Of a stretch of 53,603 bases of DNA, positions 16,022 through 25,159 are shown one piece after another. The notes under the pieces were generated by a model, which saw only the letters and a list, made by a program, of their open reading frames with translations, ran no database searches and was not told where the DNA came from. Every line of letters starts with the position of its first letter. The stretch's first letter is position 1. The stretch is taken from the NCBI GenBank assembly GCA_023664725.1, contig JAMPFA010000008.1:1-53603 (forward strand), in the 5' to 3' direction. The position numbers were made by a program, and so were the translations under genes. The stretch comes from Roseburia sp. (GTDB lineage: Bacteria; Bacillota; Clostridia; Lachnospirales; Lachnospiraceae).

Positions 16022-17835
16022 GGGAAGAAAAACGAATCAGAGATTTGACGGTCTATGAAAAATTTTTGGCGTACACCCATGACGAGGGGCCGGATGATGT
16101 GGAGGTCTGGAATGGAAAGAAGCGGTTTAAAAAGCTTCGGAATACCCCCCTCTGGAATCTTTTGACTCCTGCCAGGGAAGTGTGGCACGGGATGCAGTTT
16201 GTCTATGTCCACGGTGTCAAGGGCATGAGGGGAAAGGTAAAAAATAAGATAGAAAACAACAAGTGGAAAAAAAGAAGGGAAGCCCTGGCGTTTTTGCAGG
16301 AGATCATGCCCTCTGAGGAGGAAAAAAAGCGGCAGAGCAAAGAAAAATTTTCTGTTATGCCAAAGATCAGCGTGCTGGTCCCCCTTTACAATACCCCGGA
16401 GCAGTTTCTACGTGATATGATCGAGTCGGTTTTAAATCAGACCTACACAAATTTAGAACTCTGTCTGGCAGATGCCTCAGACAGTGAACATGGCAATGTG
16501 GCTTCTATTGTGGATTCCTATGTGAAAGACAGCCGGATCGTCTATCAAAAACTTGCAAAAAACGGCGGCATCGCCGATAACACCAACGCCTGTATCGAGA
16601 TGGCGTCGGGAGAATATCTGGCTCTTTTTGACCATGATGATATTTTACATCCTTCTGCCCTGTACGAGTGCGCAAAAGCCATTGCAGAGAAAGGGGCAGA
16701 GTTTGTCTACACCGACGAAGTGACCTTTGAGGGGGAAAATCTGGAGAATATTGTGACCTACCATTTCAAACCGGATTTTTCTGTGGACAACCTTCGTGGC
16801 GTAAATTATATCTGTCACTTGAGTGTATTTAAGAAAGACCTGGTGGATCAGGTGGGAATGTTCTCCAAAGACTACGACGGAAGCCAGGACCACGACATGA
16901 TCCTAAGGCTTACCGATGCGGCGAAAATCGTGTGCCATGTGCCAAAAGTCCTGTACTTCTGGCGGTGCCATCAAATGTCCACCTCCATGAATTTGGATGC
17001 CAAATCCTACGCCATCGACGCTGGGCGCCGGGCGGTGAGGGATGCGGAGACAAGGAGAGGATACCCTGCAAAAGTGCGCAGTGCGCAGATCTGCAAAACC
17101 CACTACCGCATGGAATACGAAATAGGAACTCCATGGATAACCGTCCTGATAGACGAGAGAAACAGCAAAGCGGAGCTTTCTGACCTGACAAAAGCTTCCA
17201 TCAAACAGTTTTCCACCTACAAAAACTATGACATAGATATAGTAAAACAAGGTGAAAATCTAAAGACAGCGGCAGAAAAAGCAAAGGGAGAGTATATTGT
17301 CCTCCTTTTGGCGGGGATGGAACTCATCTCCGGCAACTGGCTGGAAGAACTCTTAATGTTTGCCCAGCGAAAAGATGTGGCCCTTGCGGGGATGCAGATC
17401 TTAGACGAGAACAATAACATTCTAAGCTCCGACATTGTAGTGGGCACAAAAAAAGAATACCTTGCCCTGGAAGTAAACAAAGGCCAGTCCTTCGATGCCC
17501 CGGGCTACATGGGAAGAAACTACTATGCCCACAATATCTCCGCCATCTCCGGAAGTGCCTGTATGATGAAAAAAGAGTTTTTGCTTGCGAACTATGAGGA
17601 GGGGTATTCTGCCATGGGCGAAGCGATAGCAATGTGCATACATGCCAGAAAAGAGGGACTGAATATCGTGCTAAATCCTTACGCTCTTTGCCAAATCAAC
17701 ACACAGGACTATCAAACAGAATTAACAGACAAAGATAAGGACAGGCTACTTGGACAGTTTAAGACCCAGATTAAGGCAGGAGACCCCTACTATAACAAAA
17801 ACTTGTCTTACACCCGCTTCTGGCAGAAGAAATAG
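16018..17835 (+). CDS. GT2 glycosyltransferase (rhamnan/O-antigen type)
   Basis: A 605-residue cytoplasmic GT2 protein. Seen: about 115 N-terminal residues of unknown role, then a GT-A domain from VLVPLYNTPEQFLRDMIESV with LCLADASDSE and the metal motif DHDDILHPSALYE, then the catalytic-region QDHDMILRL and a WRCHQMSTS loop. A second, degenerate GT-A-like module (about 370-600) ends in GDPYYNKNL, a C-terminal signature shared with the next gene. Likely adds sugars, possibly rhamnose, to a lipid-linked repeat unit. Its Shine-Dalgarno AGAAGGGAGAG lies inside the phage remnant. From about 17.1 kb the codons shift to more ATA, CTA and CAA. Confidence 0.88.
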   Translation: MREEKRIRDLTVYEKFLAYTHDEGPDDVEVWNGKKRFKKLRNTPLWNLLTPAREVWHGMQFVYVHGVKGMRGKVKNKIENNKWKKRREALAFLQEIMPSEEEKKRQSKEKFSVMPKISVLVPLYNTPEQFLRDMIESVLNQTYTNLELCLADASDSEHGNVASIVDSYVKDSRIVYQKLAKNGGIADNTNACIEMASGEYLALFDHDDILHPSALYECAKAIAEKGAEFVYTDEVTFEGENLENIVTYHFKPDFSVDNLRGVNYICHLSVFKKDLVDQVGMFSKDYDGSQDHDMILRLTDAAKIVCHVPKVLYFWRCHQMSTSMNLDAKSYAIDAGRRAVRDAETRRGYPAKVRSAQICKTHYRMEYEIGTPWITVLIDERNSKAELSDLTKASIKQFSTYKNYDIDIVKQGENLKTAAEKAKGEYIVLLLAGMELISGNWLEELLMFAQRKDVALAGMQILDENNNILSSDIVVGTKKEYLALEVNKGQSFDAPGYMGRNYYAHNISAISGSACMMKKEFLLANYEEGYSAMGEAIAMCIHARKEGLNIVLNPYALCQINTQDYQTELTDKDKDRLLGQFKTQIKAGDPYYNKNLSYTRFWQKK

Positions 17836-17889
17836 CCAGCCAAAATGAAGAATTACCCCCATTTACAAAAAAGGAGAGCATACCCAACC

Positions 17890-19575
17890 ATGTTAAGCGA
17901 TTTCGATTTAGAGGGAAAAAATAAACTACAAAAAGCTGCCTACTACCTGCAAAACTACGGCATAACCTACACCACCAAAAAGGCCCTGCGAAAACTTGGC
18001 GTGCCCCTAAGCCAGGAATCCGAATACATGACCTGGTGCAGACGCATGGAGCCATCCAAGGCAGAATTGAACGCCCAGAGAAAATCCGGCTTTGAAAAGA
18101 CCTACCATTTCACCATTGTATTGGAGCCGGGGAATGAGAGCCGAAGCCAGGAGTGGAAAAAGCAGACCGTGCTTCCGGTGTCCGTCCTAAAGCTGAGAGA
18201 GGGAAAGAATGCCAGAGATATTTTACAGCGGGTAAAAGGGGATTATCTGGTGTATTCCGGTAAAAATGCGGTGCCAAGAGTGGATTATCTCTATGAAATC
18301 TGTAAGGCCCTGGAAACCGGGGCCGACCTGATCTACACAGACGAGGACAATATCTGCGGTAAAAAGCGTTACCGTCCCTTTTTTAAACCGGACGAAAGTC
18401 TGGAGTTTCTTTTGAATTTCCAGTATTTGGGAAGGATGTTTGTGATCAAAAAAGATCTGTTGGAAAGAATAGTGGAGGGGACAGAGGGGGAGCTTACCGT
18501 CCTGGGAGACGGATGGTACGACATTGCCCTGCAGGCCTTCCGCTTTGCCGGACACATCTGCCATATCCCGAAAGTTTTATTTTCCAATGAGACAGAGGAG
18601 GGAAAAAAGACAGATTTCATCCGAAATACAGGGGAAAATCAGAGACTTGCCATAGAGCATTATCTTAAGACCGAAGGGTTAAAGGGCAGTGTGAAAGATT
18701 CTGACGTAGACGGTTTTTTCCATGTGGAGTATGAACCTGATAAAGAGCCAATGGTCAGCATCATCATCCCAAACAAAGACCACACAGAGGATCTTGGCAT
18801 CTGCCTTAACTCCTTGAGAGAAAAAGAATCCTACCGGAATTTTGAGGTGGTTATTGCGGAAAATAACAGTGAGGAAAAGGCCACCTTTGAATATTATGAA
18901 AAAATTCAGAGAGAGGATGAGAGGATCCATGTGGTGACATTTCAGGGGGGATTTAACTACTCCGCCATCAACAATTTTGCGGTGAGACATGCCAAGGGAG
19001 AACTCTTTTTGTTTTTAAATAATGACACAGAGTTTATTGACGGAAATGCCATAAAAGAGATGGTATCCTCTGTTCTAAAAGAGGGGGTGGGAGCCTGTGG
19101 CGCCATGCTCTATTACGGGGACGATACCATCCAGCACGCCGGGGTGATCATCGGCATGGGAGGATTTGCCGCCCACGCCCTCTGGAGCCTTACGGACAGA
19201 GATGAAAAATATTATCCCTTCTCCCTCTGCGAGCGGGAAGTTTCCGCTGTCACCGGGGCATGCCTTATGGTGAGAAGAAGTGTGTACGACGAAGTGGAGG
19301 GCATGGGAGAAGATTTTGCAGTGGCTCTTAACGATGTGGATTTTTGCATGAAAATCTGTGAGAAGGGCCATAAAATCCTGTTTAACCCCTATGCCAAGCT
19401 TTACCACTACGAGTCAAAGTCCAGGGGATATGAGGACACGGTGGAGAAGCAGGCACGGTTTCAGAAAGAGATTGACCACTTCCAGTCAAAGTGGGAGAAG
19501 GAGATCAAGGCGGGAGATCCGTATTACAATCCCAATTTAACACTGCACAGAGCGGATTACTCCATGGACATATAG
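17890..19575 (+). CDS. GT2 glycosyltransferase with two GT-A-like modules
   Basis: A 561-residue protein. Seen: an N-terminal GT-A-like module that keeps the fold outline (LIYTDEDNICGKKRYRPFFKP) but lacks the usual nucleotide motif, then a complete C-terminal GT2 module from VSIIIPNKDHTEDLGICLNS with VIAENNSEE, LFLNNDTEF and the acceptor-side GACLMVRR and ALNDVDFCMK. It ends with GDPYYNPNLTLHRADYS, typical of RgpF-like rhamnosyltransferases in rhamnose-glucose polysaccharide clusters. I chose the ATG at 17890 behind AAGGAGAG (spacing 12-13); an ATG at 17845 lacks any ribosome site. Acts in the cytoplasm on the lipid-linked chain (inference). Confidence 0.85.
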   Translation: MLSDFDLEGKNKLQKAAYYLQNYGITYTTKKALRKLGVPLSQESEYMTWCRRMEPSKAELNAQRKSGFEKTYHFTIVLEPGNESRSQEWKKQTVLPVSVLKLREGKNARDILQRVKGDYLVYSGKNAVPRVDYLYEICKALETGADLIYTDEDNICGKKRYRPFFKPDESLEFLLNFQYLGRMFVIKKDLLERIVEGTEGELTVLGDGWYDIALQAFRFAGHICHIPKVLFSNETEEGKKTDFIRNTGENQRLAIEHYLKTEGLKGSVKDSDVDGFFHVEYEPDKEPMVSIIIPNKDHTEDLGICLNSLREKESYRNFEVVIAENNSEEKATFEYYEKIQREDERIHVVTFQGGFNYSAINNFAVRHAKGELFLFLNNDTEFIDGNAIKEMVSSVLKEGVGACGAMLYYGDDTIQHAGVIIGMGGFAAHALWSLTDRDEKYYPFSLCEREVSAVTGACLMVRRSVYDEVEGMGEDFAVALNDVDFCMKICEKGHKILFNPYAKLYHYESKSRGYEDTVEKQARFQKEIDHFQSKWEKEIKAGDPYYNPNLTLHRADYSMDI

Positions 19576-19593
19576 GGAAAAATATGCTATACT
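19565..19593 (+). promoter_or_regulatory. Internal promoter before the flippase gene
   Basis: TGGACA (19565-19570) and TATACT (19588-19593) with exactly 17 bases between and an extended TGC just before the -10. It would start a second transcript covering the flippase and following genes. Confidence 0.5.
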
Positions 19594-19634
19594 TAGCAGA
19601 TTGAAAAAGGTTCAGTTTTCAGACGGGAAAAAAG

Positions 19635-20864
19635 ATGAAAGAAAAATCAACACTTGCAAATATATTTTATAACAGTTTTGGAACTATGTTTTATTACGGA
19701 TGCCAGTGGCTGACCACAATTTTGATCGTGCACCTTTCCGGGTACCAGGATGCGGGAAATTACTCTCTTGCCATGACATTTACGGCGGCATTTGCCATTT
19801 TTGCACTGTTTAACACCAGACAGTTTCAGGTTTCGGATGTGAAAGGGGAATACACGGACAAAACCTATATCGTTTCCAGATATATCGCCATGGCGGCGGC
19901 GTTTCTCATCTGTGTGATCGGACTTTTGTTTAACGCCTACACGGTTTTTCAGTGGCTGGTCATCCTTTTGTATATGCTGTTTAAGTGCGGCGAGGCATGG
20001 GTGGACGTGTACCACGGCATCTGCCAGAAAAACGGCAGGATGGATTTTATCTGTTACTCCTTTATTGCCAGAGGGATCCTGATGCTTATAAGCTTCTGCG
20101 GTGTGATCTACGCCACCGGAAACCTTTTGCTTGGAGTTTTGGCAATGGCAGTTTCCACTTACCTTGTAATATTTTTTTACGACAGGCATATGGCCATGCA
20201 GTTTGTGCAGGATGGGGAGAAAGCGGATTTTAAGGCACTTAAGACATTGATGGTGATCTTAGTCCCATTGGTAATCGTGTCGGTGACAAACAATCTGTCT
20301 ATCTCTCTGCCAAAATATTTTCTGGAGCGGTATTTTGATGAGACAGTTTTGGGATACTATTCTTCAGTGGCCACTCCAAGTCTGATCGTGCAGGTGGGGG
20401 CGTCAACGATTTTTGTTCCCCTGATCACGCCTTTGGCGGATAAGCTTTTGGCCAATGACAAAAAAGGGTTTGCCGGCATATTAAAGAAAGTGTTTTTCGC
20501 CTTTGTGGTGTTGTCTGCCCTTGCGGTACTTGTATCTTTCCTGCTGGGAGAGTGGTTTTTGGCGCTGGTGTTCGGGGAGGAGATCCGTCCCTACACCTAC
20601 CTGTTTGTGCCCATTATCATAACCACCCTCTTAATCAGTATCAACGCATGTCTCTTTCCGGTGTGTACCGTGTTCCGGGAGATAAAGGGACAGCTTTTGG
20701 TGGGGATTGCAGGAATTTTATCTTCGCTGGCAGCATCTGTTATTTTTGTAAAAAAATATTGTATGGACGGAGTTGTCCTGGCACTTTTGATTACTCTGGG
20801 AATACAGATTATAATTGAAATATGTTGTGTGTATCGTAGGATGAAAAGATGGAAGGAAATCTGA
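19635..20864 (+). CDS. Polysaccharide flippase, Wzx/MATE-like
   Basis: A 409-residue integral membrane protein of about 12 hydrophobic segments, of the polysaccharide transport (MVF/MOP) superfamily. Seen: N-terminal NIFYNSFGTMFYYGCQWL, then GNYSLAMTFTAAFAIFALF, a typical first hairpin of Wzx proteins, and PKYFLERYFDETVLGYYSS mid-chain. Family members flip undecaprenyl-PP-linked repeat units across the membrane. It is the only flippase in the cluster, which suggests a Wzx-dependent or hybrid route. The short length is within the family range. It is followed by the next GT2 gene after a single base. Confidence 0.88.
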   Translation: MKEKSTLANIFYNSFGTMFYYGCQWLTTILIVHLSGYQDAGNYSLAMTFTAAFAIFALFNTRQFQVSDVKGEYTDKTYIVSRYIAMAAAFLICVIGLLFNAYTVFQWLVILLYMLFKCGEAWVDVYHGICQKNGRMDFICYSFIARGILMLISFCGVIYATGNLLLGVLAMAVSTYLVIFFYDRHMAMQFVQDGEKADFKALKTLMVILVPLVIVSVTNNLSISLPKYFLERYFDETVLGYYSSVATPSLIVQVGASTIFVPLITPLADKLLANDKKGFAGILKKVFFAFVVLSALAVLVSFLLGEWFLALVFGEEIRPYTYLFVPIIITTLLISINACLFPVCTVFREIKGQLLVGIAGILSSLAASVIFVKKYCMDGVVLALLITLGIQIIIEICCVYRRMKRWKEI

Positions 20865-20865
20865 A

Positions 20866-21810
20866 ATGGACAAGATTGCAGTATTAGTTCCCTGTTACAA
20901 TGAGAGCAAAACGATCAGGAAAGTGGTGGAGGATTTCAAGCGGGTACTGCCGGAGGCTGTCATATATATTTATGACAATAATTCCAACGACGGGACGGAT
21001 GAGATCGCAAGGGAAGCAGGAGCCATTGTGCGCTATGAGTACAAGCAGGGCAAAGGAAATGTGATCCGCAGGATGTTTCGGGATATCGATGCGGAGTGTT
21101 ACATTATGATCGACGGGGATGACACTTACCCGGCGGAGGCGGCGCCGGAGATGGTCAAAATGGTCTTTGAGCAGAATGCGGACATGGTGGTGGGGGACAG
21201 ACTTTCATCCACCTATTTTACAGAAAACAAAAGACCATTCCACAATTTTGGGAATTCGCTGGTTAGAAAGAGCATCAATGTGCTCTTTGAGACGGATATC
21301 AAGGATATCATGACAGGATACCGGGCTTTCAGCTATCTGTTCGTAAAGACATTTCCGGTGTTGTCCAAGGGTTTTGAGATTGAGACGGAGATGAGCATTC
21401 ATGCCGCAGATAAGAATATGCAGGTGGAGAATGTGGTGATCGAGTACAGGGACAGGCCGGAGGGAAGTGTTTCCAAGTTAAATACTTTCTCCGACGGTTT
21501 TCGTGTGCTTAAAACCATTGCCAGATTGTACCAGACCTATAAGCCTATGAATTTCTTTGGGGTCATTGCGGCAGTGCTTGCATTTTTATCAATTGTGTTT
21601 ATGATCCCCATTCTGATCCAGTACGGGCAGACAGGGCTTGTGCCCCATTTCCCCACGCTGATCGCCTGCGGATTTGTGATGTTGGCGGCAATCCAGTCAT
21701 TTTTCTCAGGGCTGATTTTAACCACACTGGGACAGAAAAACCGTCAGGACTTTGAGATGCAGCTTCAGGCTGTGCGGGTGCGCAGAGACAGACTGTTGGA
21801 GAACAAATAG
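20866..21810 (+). CDS. GT2 polyprenyl-phosphate sugar transferase (DPM1-like) with membrane anchor
   Basis: A 314-residue GT2. Seen: VLVPCYNESKTIRKVVEDF, YIYDNNSNDGTDEIA, metal-binding IDGDDTYPAEAAPEM, then FEIETEMSIHAADKNM and YRDRPEGSVSKL, all as in dolichol/undecaprenyl-phosphate mannosyl- or glucosyltransferases; two C-terminal membrane segments (about 228-250 and 265-285). It would make a lipid-monophosphate sugar donor. This is the second enzyme of this type in the cluster, so two different lipid donors may be made. Overlap-tight spacing with the flippase gene indicates one operon. Confidence 0.9.
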   Translation: MDKIAVLVPCYNESKTIRKVVEDFKRVLPEAVIYIYDNNSNDGTDEIAREAGAIVRYEYKQGKGNVIRRMFRDIDAECYIMIDGDDTYPAEAAPEMVKMVFEQNADMVVGDRLSSTYFTENKRPFHNFGNSLVRKSINVLFETDIKDIMTGYRAFSYLFVKTFPVLSKGFEIETEMSIHAADKNMQVENVVIEYRDRPEGSVSKLNTFSDGFRVLKTIARLYQTYKPMNFFGVIAAVLAFLSIVFMIPILIQYGQTGLVPHFPTLIACGFVMLAAIQSFFSGLILTTLGQKNRQDFEMQLQAVRVRRDRLLENK

Positions 21811-21835
21811 AGGAAACTTATCGGGGCGAAGAGAA

Positions 21836-22027
21836 ATGAAGGTATATATTTGTCCAAAGTGCGGATGGATGCGTGTAGTGTCAAGAAGAAAAAATGTGGA
21901 GTGTTTTAAATGCGGGGAACCCCAGATGGCGGTGACACATCTGCCCTATGAGCGGGTGGGACAGATGAGTGAGAAAGAGCGGGAAGATTATGCGAAGAGC
22001 TGGCTTTATATCCATGGAAGAGGATAG
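21836..22027 (+). CDS. Small zinc-ribbon protein of unknown function
   Basis: A 63-residue soluble protein. Seen: an N-terminal four-cysteine zinc-ribbon, CPKCGW then CFKCGE 19 residues later, followed by an acidic-basic helix (MSEKEREDYAKSW). The size and lack of further domains give no function. The start chosen is the ATG at 21836 just before the ribbon; the frame extends upstream only into the previous gene. Conserved-looking placement between the DPM1-like GT and the priming sugar transferase suggests a cluster-linked role, but this is inference. Confidence 0.6.
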   Translation: MKVYICPKCGWMRVVSRRKNVECFKCGEPQMAVTHLPYERVGQMSEKEREDYAKSWLYIHGRG

Positions 22028-22080
22028 AGGTAAAGGTAAGATAATTTGGCTTGTCTGAATCGTTAAATGAGGTACAAGGT

Positions 22081-23490
22081 ATGTATAAAAAAGAGAAAAG
22101 AAATTGGTTAAAGCATATAGATTTTACAATTTTAGATATGATCTCTTTACAGCTGGCATTTATCGTTGCCTATGTGTTTCGTCTTGGGTGGAGCCTGCCT
22201 TATTCCAACGACCCTTACGAGAGGCTGGCGGTGATCCTGTTTCTCATCGATATCTGTGTGGTATTTGTTTTTGAGCCATATAATGGGATTTTAAGGAGAG
22301 GGAATTTTCAGGAAGCCCATTTCTGCATTACCTTTTCCACTACCATATTTGTAGGCCTGTTGATGTATGAAGTGGCGACAAAGCAGACGGAGATCTACTC
22401 CAGAAAGATCATCTTCCTCTACTGGATCCTCTCTATGATGTTTGTGTACCTGGGACGGCTGGGGTTAAAGTACTTTATCCGCTGGCGCATGATCGTGGGA
22501 AAAAATCTTTCTGTGATGGTGCTTGTCACAACCTCCGAGTATGCAAAGGCGGCGTTAGAAGAGTTTGCCCATCTGCCCTACCGGGATTTCTATGTCAGCG
22601 GCGTTGTGGTTGTTGATGAGCAGATGAAAGGGAAAATGATCTACGGTGTACCTGTGGTTGCAAACGCAGATGATTTTTATGACTATCTTTTGAGCAATGT
22701 GGTGGACGAAGTGTTTATAAACGGCAATACTATTGAGAGTTCCCAGGCATTGGCCAATGAGCTTTTGGAGCTGGGGATTACCGTCCACTTTAATCTGGTG
22801 CATATGAATGCCCTGGCGCCAAATAAAGTTATTGAGCGCTATGGCAATTATATGGTCCTTACTTCCAGCATGAAGATCGCCTCCCCCAGGCAGCTCTTTT
22901 TAAAACGCCTCATGGATATTTTTGGAAGTATCATAGGACTCTTAGGCTGTGGTATCGCATTTTTGATTTTTGCCCCCATTATAAAAACCCAGTCTCCAGG
23001 GCCTGTGTTTTTCTCTCAGACCCGTGTGGGGAAAAACGGCAGAAAGTTTAAGCTTTACAAGTTCCGATCCATGAATGTCAATGCGGAGAAAGAGAAGGAA
23101 GCCTTGATGGAGAAGAATAAGATGAAGGGGCTGATGTTTAAAATGGAGGATGATCCCAGGATTTTCCCCATTGGAAAGTTTATCCGCAAGTATTCTATTG
23201 ATGAGCTGCCCCAGTTTTTTAACGTGCTTCGGGGGGATATGAGTCTGGTTGGCACAAGGCCTCCCACTTTGGAGGAGTTTGAGCACTACCAGATCCACCA
23301 CAAGGCAAGACTTGGGATTAAGCCGGGGATTACCGGCATGTGGCAGGTCAGCGGGAGAAGCGATATCACGGATTTTGAGGAAGTGGTGGCACTTGACACC
23401 CACTATATTTCCCAGTGGAGCCTGGCCCTGGATCTGAAAATACTTGTAAAGACATTCCAGGTTGTGATCACAGGAAAAGGTTCGGAGTAG
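22081..23490 (+). CDS. Undecaprenyl-phosphate sugar-1-phosphate transferase (priming enzyme)
   Basis: A 469-residue membrane protein of the polyprenol phosphoglycosyltransferase (WbaP/CpsE) type that starts repeat-unit assembly by moving sugar-1-P to undecaprenyl phosphate. Seen: four N-terminal membrane segments, a CoA-binding-like central domain (about 145-275), then the reentrant-helix catalytic domain with KRLMDIFGSIIGL, SPGPVFFSQTRVGKNG, KLYKFRSM, LPQFFNVLRGDMSLVGTRP and PGITGMWQVSGRSD. The start is uncertain: ATG 22081 with GAGGT upstream is preferred, TTG 22051 is possible. The next gene's GGAG lies across the stop region. Confidence 0.9.
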   Translation: MYKKEKRNWLKHIDFTILDMISLQLAFIVAYVFRLGWSLPYSNDPYERLAVILFLIDICVVFVFEPYNGILRRGNFQEAHFCITFSTTIFVGLLMYEVATKQTEIYSRKIIFLYWILSMMFVYLGRLGLKYFIRWRMIVGKNLSVMVLVTTSEYAKAALEEFAHLPYRDFYVSGVVVVDEQMKGKMIYGVPVVANADDFYDYLLSNVVDEVFINGNTIESSQALANELLELGITVHFNLVHMNALAPNKVIERYGNYMVLTSSMKIASPRQLFLKRLMDIFGSIIGLLGCGIAFLIFAPIIKTQSPGPVFFSQTRVGKNGRKFKLYKFRSMNVNAEKEKEALMEKNKMKGLMFKMEDDPRIFPIGKFIRKYSIDELPQFFNVLRGDMSLVGTRPPTLEEFEHYQIHHKARLGIKPGITGMWQVSGRSDITDFEEVVALDTHYISQWSLALDLKILVKTFQVVITGKGSE

Positions 23491-23492
23491 AC

Positions 23493-25154
23493 ATGAGTAT
23501 AAAATATCAGTACAATTATGTAAAAAGCCTTTTAAAACGATACGGTTTTAAAGGGCTTGTGCTAAAAACCATAGAGAGAAGCAGATCTCCCATGCTGGCC
23601 TATACCAACTGTTACAGGAAGTTTCTGCCCACAGAGGAGGAACTTTTAAGGCAGAGGGAGGAAGCGCTTTCCTATGCCCCGAAAGTCAGCGTAGTGGTGC
23701 CTGCCTATGAGACGGGGGAAGTGTATCTTCGTGAGTTATTAGATTCCCTTACTGCCCAGACCTATGAAAACTGGGAACTTTGCCTGGCGGACGGAAGCCG
23801 AAAGGATGGGGTGGAGAAAACAGTAAAAGAGTATCAGAATAAGGATAAGAGGATACACTATAAAAGGCTTAAAAAAAACGGAGGGATATCGGAAAATACC
23901 AACGCAGGGTTTGATATGGCAGCAGGGGAGTTTGTGGCTCTTATGGATCATGATGACGTGCTTCCGCCAAACGCCCTTTATGAGATGGTAAAATGTTTGA
24001 ATGAGTATCCCAGGGAGCATAGAAGCCTTGCCATGATCTATTCTGATGAGGATAAGATTGACAGTGGGGGGCAGATTCACAGCAGACCTCATTTTAAGCC
24101 GGATTTCAACCTGGAATTTTTGCGGAGGAACAATTATTTCTGCCATTTTCTCATGTTTTCCAGGGAACTGCTTGATAAGACAAAAGGTTTGGATACAGAT
24201 TTTGACGGGGCACAGGACTATGATTTTGTGCTGCGCTGTGTGGAGGCGGGAGCCATTGTCCGCCATGTGCCAAAAATCCTTTACCATTGGAGGATCCATG
24301 AAGGTTCCACCGCAGGGAACAGTGCGGATAAGGAATACGCCTTTGACAACGGATGCAGAGCTATAGAAGGCCATCTGAAGCGGATGGGCGATTTCGGCAT
24401 GGCCAGGGTGACGCCGAACCTTGGGGTGTATCAGGTCTCCTATCAGTTAAAGGGAACGTATAAGGTTTCCGTGTCTGCCCCCTCAAAAGAAACGTTATCT
24501 TATGTAAAAAAACAGGTCAGTTCCTGCTTATCCGGGGACGGATACCAGATAAAGGTACAGTATCTTCTCACAGACAGCCCGGGCAAAAGTATTTTAAGCC
24601 AGGCAAAGGGGGATTACCTCTTTTTTGTGGAGGATAATGTTTCTGTTCCGAAAGATGGGCTCCTAAAACTTTTATCCATATGCCAGGCCAAAAACAACGG
24701 CATTGTTGGGGCAAAAGTATTAGATTCCAGGGGAAAAGTGGTTTCCAACGGTTATATTTACGACGGAGAAGGACATCTGATCCCCTCCTGCAGCGGGCTT
24801 TACGGAGAGTTTAAGGGATATTTTCTCCACGGGGTCATCCCTCAGAATGTCAGCGCAGTCTCTTTTGCCTGTGTGATGATAAAGAGGCAGGCATGGGAAG
24901 CGGTGGAGGAGGATCTGCATTTTACCGGGAAGTACTACGGGGCGGATTTAAGCTTTTCCATGAGGGAAGCGGGATTTGACACGGTGGTGACGCCGGAAGT
25001 TTCTGTGGTGCAAAAAAATGGGAAGCAGCAGGGGCGAGGGCAGGAGAATATCCGGTTTTATGAGAAATGGAAAAAATCGCTTTTAAGGCCGGATCCCTGC
25101 TATAACAGGAATTTAAAGCTGGAGATGGGTCATACCTATGAAATGAGGGAATAG
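23493..25154 (+). CDS. GT2 glycosyltransferase (rhamnosyltransferase type)
   Basis: A 553-residue GT2 paralogous to the genes at 16018 and 17890. Seen: VSVVVPAYETGEVYLRELLD, LCLADGSRKDG, metal motif DHDDVLPPNALYEM, MIYSDEDKID, the AQDYDFVLRCVE catalytic region and a degenerate second module with FACVMIKRQAWE, ending in DPCYNRNLKLEMG, the same kind of C-terminal signature. It likely adds a sugar to the repeat unit in the cytoplasm. The ATG at 23493 directly follows the priming transferase stop, with GGAG at 23484-23487; upstream in-frame codons are within the previous gene. Confidence 0.88.
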   Translation: MSIKYQYNYVKSLLKRYGFKGLVLKTIERSRSPMLAYTNCYRKFLPTEEELLRQREEALSYAPKVSVVVPAYETGEVYLRELLDSLTAQTYENWELCLADGSRKDGVEKTVKEYQNKDKRIHYKRLKKNGGISENTNAGFDMAAGEFVALMDHDDVLPPNALYEMVKCLNEYPREHRSLAMIYSDEDKIDSGGQIHSRPHFKPDFNLEFLRRNNYFCHFLMFSRELLDKTKGLDTDFDGAQDYDFVLRCVEAGAIVRHVPKILYHWRIHEGSTAGNSADKEYAFDNGCRAIEGHLKRMGDFGMARVTPNLGVYQVSYQLKGTYKVSVSAPSKETLSYVKKQVSSCLSGDGYQIKVQYLLTDSPGKSILSQAKGDYLFFVEDNVSVPKDGLLKLLSICQAKNNGIVGAKVLDSRGKVVSNGYIYDGEGHLIPSCSGLYGEFKGYFLHGVIPQNVSAVSFACVMIKRQAWEAVEEDLHFTGKYYGADLSFSMREAGFDTVVTPEVSVVQKNGKQQGRGQENIRFYEKWKKSLLRPDPCYNRNLKLEMGHTYEMRE

Positions 25155-25159
25155 AGATC

